A DNA stretch of 20,139 nt, taken from assembly GCA_964570205.1 (NCBI GenBank), contig CAZMXI010000088.1, positions 1 through 20,139 of the forward strand, read 5' to 3'. Position numbers and translations under genes: made by a program. The DNA is from CAZMXI01 sp964570205. Its GTDB lineage: Bacteria > Planctomycetota > Phycisphaerae > Tepidisphaerales > Tepidisphaeraceae. This document shows positions 15,342 through 20,139 of this stretch, piece by piece. How positions within the stretch are numbered: the stretch's first letter is position 1; each line of letters starts with the position of its first letter. The notes beneath the pieces were generated by a model, which ran no database searches, had not been told where the DNA came from, and saw nothing but the letters and a program-made list of their open reading frames with translations.

Positions 15342-15659
15342 CTACCCAGCTGAGTCTTCATCGCCCCCGATGATTTTGGGCACCTTGAAAAAGGGCCCAT
15401 CCGTCTCGGGTGCGTTCTTCAACACCTCCTCCAGCGGCAGGCTGGGCTCGACGATGTCATCCCGCAGCACATTGTGCAGCGGCACGGCATGGGCCATGGG
15501 CTCAACACCGTTGGTGTCCACCTCTTCGATCTTGGCGACGTATTCGAGGATCGACTCCAACTGGCCGGCGAAACGCTCCACCTGCTTGTCGGAGAGAGCC
15601 AACCGGCCGAGCTTGGCGACGTGCCGGACCTGTTCGGGAGATATCTTCCGCTCGTGCAT
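15342..15659 (-). CDS. gatC: Asp-tRNA(Asn)/Glu-tRNA(Gln) amidotransferase subunit C
   Basis: GatC is the small belt subunit that holds GatA and GatB together. The 105-residue protein has the expected N-terminal helix pair (SPEQVRHVAKLGRLALSD, then FAGQLESILEYVAKIEEVDT), the NGVEPMAHAVPLHNVLRDD turn, and the terminal DGPFFKVPKII block. Length is normal plus a short acidic tail (GGDEDSAG). Its 3' end overlaps a possible upstream ATG for gatA at 15361. No ribosome site precedes ATG 15659; the bases just before it are a run of C. It is likely the first gene of a gatCA operon. Confidence 0.93.
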   Translation of the reverse strand: MHERKISPEQVRHVAKLGRLALSDKQVERFAGQLESILEYVAKIEEVDTNGVEPMAHAVPLHNVLRDDIVEPSLPLEEVLKNAPETDGPFFKVPKIIGGDEDSAG

Positions 15660-15709
15660 GGGGGGCGGTTGTATCGCAACGAAGGTCAGCCCTCAAGCGC
15701 CGGGCCGGT

Positions 15710-17089
15710 TCAACTTCCCAGGATGAGGGCGCGGATCGCGGCGTAAACGGTGTATTCGCCGTGCCCGGACGACACGAACGGCGAGGTGGCGCCGATCAGG
15801 CTTGCCAGGACACTGAACCCCAGGAGGCCGCCCGCACCGATCCACACCGCCATGGTGTGGCTGCGACGGAGGAAGGCGCCGCACCAGTAGACCAGTAGGG
15901 GCATGAAGACAATGAAATAGCGGACCGAGAACATCGGCTGGTGCCAGTCGGCCTTGAGCAAGCAATACGCCCCGATGATCATCGCCGCCCCGATCATCGA
16001 CACGGCTGCCAGCACTCGTGTCGGCCGCGGCCAATGCCGTGCGACGATTGAACCGATCCCACCGACGCCGAACACCAGCACAGGGAAATGCGTCAGCAGG
16101 CCGCGCGGACCGAGAAGCCCCTCAATCAAATGCCTGGCCACCAACCCGGTCAGGCTGGTGCGCTCTTCCTCAAACCCGTCATCGAAGTACTCACCGGATG
16201 CCTGCCGGGCGAATGTCGCCAGGCCACTCTCGGTGTGCAGAAAGCCTGGCCGGACATCGCCGGTAACCTGAAGCGTCAGCACAACATGCAGGGCAATGGG
16301 CGGCAGAGCGCCGAGAATGTACCATCCGATCCCGGCCACCTTCATCGCCGCCGCCCAGTTCATCGCGAAGATAACGCCGATCAGCAGCATCAGGAAGGCA
16401 ATCGCTCCCATGTCCGTCACGGATGCCAGACCCGCCAGAAGGCCTCCCAGGGTCAGCCACGCAAAGCCGTGCCCGCTCCGCCCCGACAGCGCCCCGTGAT
16501 AGACGGCCGCCGCCGCACCAAGCACAAGCGCGGCGGCCGGCGCATGCGAATTGAGCACCGTCGCGTAGCTGACCAGTCCGGAGGCGAACACGGTCGAAAA
16601 CGCCAGAAGCGCTCGCCAGGGCCTGTGCAGCTCAAACAGCCGGCCCATGCGGTAAACCAGGGCGCCTGCGAGCGCAACTGGAAGCGTAACTCCAATCAAA
16701 GTCAGAAGATACGCGGCCACCGCCTGGTTGGTGTCAAACCGCATACCGGCCCGGTGCATCACCCAGTACGGCCCGGCCAGGAGCAATGCCATGGTTGGGG
16801 CCTGCGTGCTGTAGATCTGCCCATCCTCCCCGCGGAAGAAACCCTCCGGCGGTTCTTCTGTTGCCGGTGGATAGAAGACGCTCTGGTTCACGGCAAGGGA
16901 TCGGTATTCAACAATCGATTGAACCGTCGCCAGACGTGCCCTCTCATTGGCGGACATCTCGACGCTTCGCAGGGGCCGAAGCAGCGGAAGGCAAACGACC
17001 AGCACCAGCACCGGCGCAGCCAAGCCCCACGGCCGCACATACGGACCGTTCTTGCTGGCGCGAGACCAGAGCTGTAGAAGTTGAACCAT
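15710..17089 (-). CDS. polytopic membrane protein, possible GT-C-type glycosyltransferase
   Basis: About 459 aa with roughly ten hydrophobic helices (for example LAAPVLVLVVCLPLL, LLTLIGVTLPVALAGALVY, IAFLMLLIGVIFAMNWA). The first large loop contains SANERARLATVQSIVEY, SLAVNQSVFYPP and IYSTQAPTMALLLAGPYWVM. This layout recalls ArnT/PMT-like GT-C glycosyltransferases, where an acidic residue in the first loop and a phrase like YSxxxP are common. I do not see a decisive catalytic motif, so the enzymatic role is a suggestion. Start is uncertain: ATG 17089 is preferred, but an in-frame GTG at 17131 would add 14 basic residues. A GTGCAC repeat overlaps that GTG. It stands alone between gatC and the amidotransferase, all on the same strand. 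Confidence 0.6.
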   Translation of the reverse strand: MVQLLQLWSRASKNGPYVRPWGLAAPVLVLVVCLPLLRPLRSVEMSANERARLATVQSIVEYRSLAVNQSVFYPPATEEPPEGFFRGEDGQIYSTQAPTMALLLAGPYWVMHRAGMRFDTNQAVAAYLLTLIGVTLPVALAGALVYRMGRLFELHRPWRALLAFSTVFASGLVSYATVLNSHAPAAALVLGAAAAVYHGALSGRSGHGFAWLTLGGLLAGLASVTDMGAIAFLMLLIGVIFAMNWAAAMKVAGIGWYILGALPPIALHVVLTLQVTGDVRPGFLHTESGLATFARQASGEYFDDGFEEERTSLTGLVARHLIEGLLGPRGLLTHFPVLVFGVGGIGSIVARHWPRPTRVLAAVSMIGAAMIIGAYCLLKADWHQPMFSVRYFIVFMPLLVYWCGAFLRRSHTMAVWIGAGGLLGFSVLASLIGATSPFVSSGHGEYTVYAAIRALILGS

Positions 17090-17126
17090 AACCAGCAGTC
17101 GCCTTTTTGCACTCAAGCGATGGCTG

Positions 17127-17140
17127 TGCACAAGTGCACC
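17127..17140. promoter_or_regulatory. GTGCAC-AA-GTGCAC palindromic site
   Basis: Two copies of the palindrome GTGCAC separated by two bases, just upstream of the preferred start of the membrane protein gene. It could be an operator; it overlaps an alternative GTG start at 17131. Confidence 0.3.
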
Positions 17141-17167
17141 ACCCGCCGGAAGCCATCTGTCGGCGGG

Positions 17168-17929
17168 TCAATACAGCTTGAGGTACTGCACGAAGTTGCG
17201 GAGAATCCGATTGCCCAGCCGCTCGTATTGCATATACAGCAATTCGGTATCCTGGCGAATCCGCCGATCGCCATCAGCGCCAAGCACCTTCTGCCAGTCA
17301 TCTTCGCCATGCACCAACATCGCTTCGATTCCTGCGCGGTCCATCTCGAAGTGGTACTGAAAGCCGAAAAGCCGGTTCTTGAGCCGAAACGCCTGGTTCT
17401 TCACCGATTTGGTCGAGCTCAAGAGGACACTGCCGGGCTGCGGCGGCCCCGGGAGCGGATTCGCTGGCGGCGGCAGCTTGGGCAGATCGAATGTGTCGAA
17501 ATGCCAATGGAACACCATCATCCCGTCATGCACACCCTGCACGATCGGTTCAGTCCCACCGGGAAACGGGAAGCTTACCGGAGCCCAACCGATCTCCGGG
17601 GTTGGCGCGGCATAAACCTTGGCCCCGGCGGCATGTGCAAGCAATTGAGCTCCCAGGCAGATGCCAAGGACGGCGCGGTCGTGATCCATCATGCGTTGCA
17701 GGAGCGTAACTTCGTGTTTTAGAAATGGATAACGCGCATCCCCGATATCGACGACCCCCATGGGCCCACCCATGACCACCAGAACGCGAATGCCATCGAT
17801 AGCAGTGGGCACTTCATCCCCGCGATCCAAGCGTCTTAACTGGACGGGAATCCCGAAGTCCCGAAAGACCTGCTCGATTCGGCCAGGTCCTTCGTGCTCG
17901 ACGTGCTGCAAAATCACCGCGGTGCTCAT
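17168..17929 (-). CDS. stand-alone class I glutamine amidotransferase (GMP synthase GATase-like)
   Basis: A 253-residue protein with a full class I amidotransferase triad: Cys91 in LGICLGAQLL, and His193/Glu195 in FGFQYHFEMD. Oxyanion-type VVMGGPMGV lies upstream, followed by KHEVTLLQRMMDHDRAVLG and EIGWAPV. It resembles the COG0518 group, named after the GuaA glutaminase domain, but lacks the ATP-pyrophosphatase and dimerisation domains, so it is not GMP synthase itself. A Pro-rich loop (LPPPANPLPGPPQPG) sits between the core and the His-Glu pair. It may hydrolyse glutamine or a gamma-glutamyl compound for a partner not visible here. ATG 17929 gives the usual start (STAVILQHVEHEGPG); no ribosome site is evident. 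It is divergent from arsR. Confidence 0.87.
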   Translation of the reverse strand: MSTAVILQHVEHEGPGRIEQVFRDFGIPVQLRRLDRGDEVPTAIDGIRVLVVMGGPMGVVDIGDARYPFLKHEVTLLQRMMDHDRAVLGICLGAQLLAHAAGAKVYAAPTPEIGWAPVSFPFPGGTEPIVQGVHDGMMVFHWHFDTFDLPKLPPPANPLPGPPQPGSVLLSSTKSVKNQAFRLKNRLFGFQYHFEMDRAGIEAMLVHGEDDWQKVLGADGDRRIRQDTELLYMQYERLGNRILRNFVQYLKLY

Positions 17930-18003
17930 GAGGGAGCCATGATCAGCCGCTGGGCAGAAGGTGTCAAGCCACACCAGAACAGCGTAACGGGCCGATGACT
18001 GGC

Positions 18004-18032
18004 TTGACAGGACGCACAGGGAGACATATCAT
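18004..18032 (+). promoter_or_regulatory. sigma-70 promoter of the arsR-family gene
   Basis: TTGACA (18004-18009), exactly 17 bases, TATCAT (18027-18032): a perfect -35 and five-of-six -10. The 12-bp palindrome at 18031-18042 overlaps the -10 box, so a bound repressor would block it. Confidence 0.75.
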
Positions 18033-18048
18033 GTGATCACATACTCAC
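18031..18048. promoter_or_regulatory. operator 1, upstream of the arsR-family gene
   Basis: ATGTGATCACAT is a perfect 12-bp palindrome, continuing ACTCAC. It overlaps the -10 box and start point. A related site with 15 of 18 matching bases lies at 18425-18442. Autoregulation by the ArsR protein is inferred. Confidence 0.65.
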
Positions 18049-18064
18049 GCTTGAGCCGCAGTTT

Positions 18065-18391
18065 ATGCAAACAGCCAAGTTAGAACAATACGCGATGACG
18101 GCGAGGATCATGAAGGCGCTCGCACAGCCAATCCGGCTGGCGATCGTCGATTGCCTGAGGGAGCGGGAAATGTGCGCCGGCGACATTGCGCTGGCCGTTG
18201 GGGCGGAGCGGTCGAACGTGTCAAGACACCTGGCGGTCTTGACCAGCGTGCGGATTCTCTCGAGCCGCAAGGAAGGATTGCAGGTGTTTTACACGCTGCA
18301 CACGCCGTGCATTCTGAGCGTGTTCGGGTGTGTGCGCGGCGTGATTGAGGCGGATGTCGCGGCCGGGCAGCGAGCTTTGTGCTGCGGGTAA
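18065..18391 (+). CDS. ArsR/SmtB family transcriptional repressor
   Basis: A 108-residue winged-helix repressor. The usual order is visible: MKALAQPIRLAIVDCLRERE, MCAGDIALAVG, the recognition helix ERSNVSRHLAVL, then the wing (ILSSRKEGLQVFYTL). Proteins of this family release DNA on binding metal or metalloid. Possible ligands are Cys30 and Cys37 (an unusual DCLREREMC spacing rather than the classic ELCVC), Cys82, Cys89 and a C-terminal Cys106-Cys107 pair, so an As(III)- or soft-metal-type sensor is plausible. It is transcribed from a consensus promoter overlapped by a palindrome, and followed by a terminator and then the permease it probably controls. ATG 18065 gives a standard length. The inducer cannot be read from sequence. 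Confidence 0.92.
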   Translation: MQTAKLEQYAMTARIMKALAQPIRLAIVDCLREREMCAGDIALAVGAERSNVSRHLAVLTSVRILSSRKEGLQVFYTLHTPCILSVFGCVRGVIEADVAAGQRALCCG

Positions 18392-18408
18392 CGGCGCCGC
18401 CGTTTTTT
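18390..18408 (+). terminator. terminator between the repressor and permease genes
   Basis: AACGGC (18390-18395), loop GCC, GCCGTT (18399-18404), then TTTT. It begins inside the arsR-family stop codon and precedes the permease by 35 bases, so it may end most transcripts or act as an attenuator. Confidence 0.62.
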
Positions 18409-18424
18409 GCGCGAATACGTGAGC

Positions 18425-18442
18425 ATCTGATCACACAATCAC
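18425..18442. promoter_or_regulatory. operator 2, touching the permease start codon
   Basis: ATCTGATCACACAATCAC shares 15 of 18 bases with operator 1 and ends immediately before the preferred permease ATG (18443). The half-palindrome TGATCACA is kept. A bound repressor would sit on the permease promoter or ribosome-entry region. Confidence 0.55.
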
Positions 18443-20083
18443 ATGACAAGAACTCTGCCGAGTGTGGTGGCTGAAACAGTAACGACGGGCGTTGAGGCGC
18501 GTGCAAGCGGGCCGGCGTGCGCACTCCCAGAACAACGCGCCATGGCCTGGAGCGAATTGCGCAAAATGGGGTTGATGGCAGGGGTGTTTCTGGTGTTCTT
18601 CTTCCTGCCCGTGGGGACTGCGCGATTTGATGGCGCTTTCAGCGAGGCGTTGCACCTGACCAAGTGGTATGCCCGGGAGCATGTCCTGCTGTGCCTGGTG
18701 ACGGCGTTCTACATCGCGGGCGCGATCGGCGTGTTCGTGAGCCAGGCTTCGGTGATGAAGTACATGGGGGCCAGGGCCAGCAAGCCGCTGGCGTATGGCG
18801 TGGCGTCGGTTTCAGGGACGATTCTGGCCGTCTGTTCGTGCACGATCCTCCCGCTGTTCATGGGCATTTACCGCATGGGCGCGGGCCTGGGCCCGGCTGT
18901 GGCGTTCCTGTATTCCGGGCCGGCCATCAGCGTGCTGGCGATTGTGCTGACCGCTCGCATCATGGGAGCGGAACTGGGCATCGCGCGCGCCATCGGCGCA
19001 GTCCTGTTCAGCGTGATCATCGGGCTGACCATACACCTGATCTACCGCAAGGAGGAACAGGCCAAGGTCAAGGCACAGATGTTCATGCCCGAACCCGAAG
19101 TGCGGCGGCCGCTATGGCAGAACATCCTGTTCTTCGCGGCTTTGGTCGGCATTCTGGTCTTCGCCAACTGGGGTGGACCGCGAGAGTACTCATATGCCAC
19201 GCTCGACGGCAAGGCCTTCGTGGGCGCGGTTGTTCAGGAGAGCGAGGCCGCCAGCGCTGCCGATGCAACTCTTCGCATTCGGATTACGGAAGGCCCCAGC
19301 GCCGGCGAGGAGATCTGGCTGAAGGCCGGCGACATCGCGGCCAAGTCGCCCACGGAAGGAATCGCCACGACGATATGGCGATGGCGTTGGTCAATCACTT
19401 CAGCCTGCGCGGCCGGGCTGGGACTCATCCTGATCTTCTGGTTCGGCATTGCCTGGTGGAAAGTCGCGGCTGCCGCGGTGGCGCCGGCCGTTCTTGCACT
19501 GGTTCTGCCGACCGATGGCCTGCTGGTGATGGTGCCGTTCGCGGCGGCAGTGGTCGGGTTGTCCATCATCACAGCAACCAACAAGGGCGAGGCGGGCGAG
19601 TGGTTCAACGCCACGTGGACCTTCTCGAAGCAGATTCTGCCATTGCTCTTTATCGGCGTGCTGGTTGCCGGTTTTCTGCTGGGCCGTGTGGGACACGAAG
19701 GGATGATTCCCAGCCGGTATGTTCAGATGCTGGTGGGGGCGACGCCCGACACTTTCCTGTCGGCTTCGGGATTGATGGGCAGCGGCTGGGAGGCGCCGGT
19801 TCGTTCGCTCTGGTCGCTGTGGACGAACTTCTTCGCCTCGATCTTCGGCGCATTCATGTACTTTGCGACGCTGACGGAGGTGCCGATTGTCCAGGGGCTG
19901 CTCGACTCGGGCATGGGCAAGGGCCCGGCGCTGTCGCTGCTGCTGGCCGGTCCTTCGCTGTCGCTTCCAAGCATGCTGGTCATTCGAGGCGTTTTGGGCA
20001 CGCGGAAGACGGTCGTCTATGTCGTCCTCGTCGTTGCGTTGTCGACGATTGCGGGCATGGTCTTTGGACGGTACTGGGGCTGA
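18443..20083 (+). CDS. ArsP/YraQ-type permease (DUF318)
   Basis: A 546-residue membrane protein with about ten helices and the family's twice-repeated core. The first copy is AVCSCTILPLFMGIYRMGAG, then LGPAVAFLYSGPAISVLAI. The second is TEVPIVQGLLDSGMGKGPAL, then SLLLAGPSLSLPSML. The CxC pair in the first core is characteristic. Related proteins export organoarsenicals or act as metal(loid) permeases; substrate here is unproven. Between the two halves is a beta-rich soluble insert (about residues 250-310, GKAFVGAVVQESEAA to AGEEIWLKAGDI). Start is uncertain: ATG 18443 has no ribosome site and adds about 30 residues before homology (WSELRKMGLMAGVFLVFFF); ATG 18542 is another option. Regulation by the upstream repressor is strongly suggested by operator 2. 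Confidence 0.88.
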   Translation: MTRTLPSVVAETVTTGVEARASGPACALPEQRAMAWSELRKMGLMAGVFLVFFFLPVGTARFDGAFSEALHLTKWYAREHVLLCLVTAFYIAGAIGVFVSQASVMKYMGARASKPLAYGVASVSGTILAVCSCTILPLFMGIYRMGAGLGPAVAFLYSGPAISVLAIVLTARIMGAELGIARAIGAVLFSVIIGLTIHLIYRKEEQAKVKAQMFMPEPEVRRPLWQNILFFAALVGILVFANWGGPREYSYATLDGKAFVGAVVQESEAASAADATLRIRITEGPSAGEEIWLKAGDIAAKSPTEGIATTIWRWRWSITSACAAGLGLILIFWFGIAWWKVAAAAVAPAVLALVLPTDGLLVMVPFAAAVVGLSIITATNKGEAGEWFNATWTFSKQILPLLFIGVLVAGFLLGRVGHEGMIPSRYVQMLVGATPDTFLSASGLMGSGWEAPVRSLWSLWTNFFASIFGAFMYFATLTEVPIVQGLLDSGMGKGPALSLLLAGPSLSLPSMLVIRGVLGTRKTVVYVVLVVALSTIAGMVFGRYWG

Positions 20084-20097
20084 TGACTAAACGACCA

Positions 20098-20137
20098 CCG
20101 GCTGAAGCCGGAGGGTTTGAGGAGCAACTGAAAGTTG
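20098..20137. repeat. paired short hairpins after the permease gene
   Basis: CCGGC-TGAA-GCCGG (20098-20111) followed by CAACT-GAA-AGTTG (20125-20137). No U-tract follows within the window. The composite looks like a short dispersed repeat unit rather than a terminator, but the window ends here. Confidence 0.4.
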
Positions 20138-20139
20138 AC

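Noticed and set aside
16088..17077. 329-codon plus-strand frame antisense to the membrane protein
   Set aside because: Arg/Gln/Pro/His-rich and without domain; the minus strand has clear membrane helices.

Overview
The window looks like ordinary chromosome from a GC-rich member of the Planctomycetota, probably near the Phycisphaerae. This rests on gene content only: a TIGR03790-type protein, a PEP-CTERM protein whose sorting tail begins VPLPSAAW, a secreted Q/P-rich TPR protein, an SppA with a proline-rich N-terminal tail, and GatB encoded apart from GatC-GatA. No rRNA or tRNA is present to settle the taxonomy.

Layout. Positions 1-1635 (+) hold the end of radA and a DoxX-like membrane protein. 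They meet, with no gap, a minus-strand pair (1636-3469) of a DUF971 protein and gatB. Positions 3677-4392 carry a frameshifted conserved gene facing a small AsmA-like anchored protein (4164-4976, -). Positions 5129-9146 (+) carry a small Cys-rich protein, an exported TIGR03790 protein and an exported TPR protein. A 366-base structured gap follows (9147-9512), with stacked hairpins and a possible minus-strand small RNA. Next come a solitary nuoC (-) and a divergent sppA (+), sharing a 192-base promoter region. Positions 11391-12624 are a graveyard of mobile-element pieces (IS66-like N-terminus, AbrB/MazE piece, IS256-family transposase with truncation and frameshift). A gene-poor stretch leads to a PEP-CTERM protein (13110-13745). 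Then come gatA and gatC (-) with a five-unit CCAT repeat at their junction, a polytopic membrane protein (-) and a class I glutamine amidotransferase (-). At the right end are an ArsR-family repressor and a large ArsP/YraQ-type permease (+).

How the genes fit together. GatC, GatA and GatB form the transamidosome that corrects Glu-tRNA(Gln) and/or Asp-tRNA(Asn), here encoded at two loci about 10 kb apart. The arsR-permease pair is the clearest regulated unit. It has a consensus sigma-70 promoter overlapped by a 12-bp palindrome, a second copy of that site touching the permease start codon, and a terminator between the two genes. The other genes are mostly single transcription units.

No complete new defence or mobile system is visible. 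The observations most worth following are the paired ArsR operators, the possible small RNA downstream of nuoC, the CCAT repeat at gatC/gatA, and the apparently leaderless nuoC. Promoter, operator and RNA calls were made by eye and are inferences.
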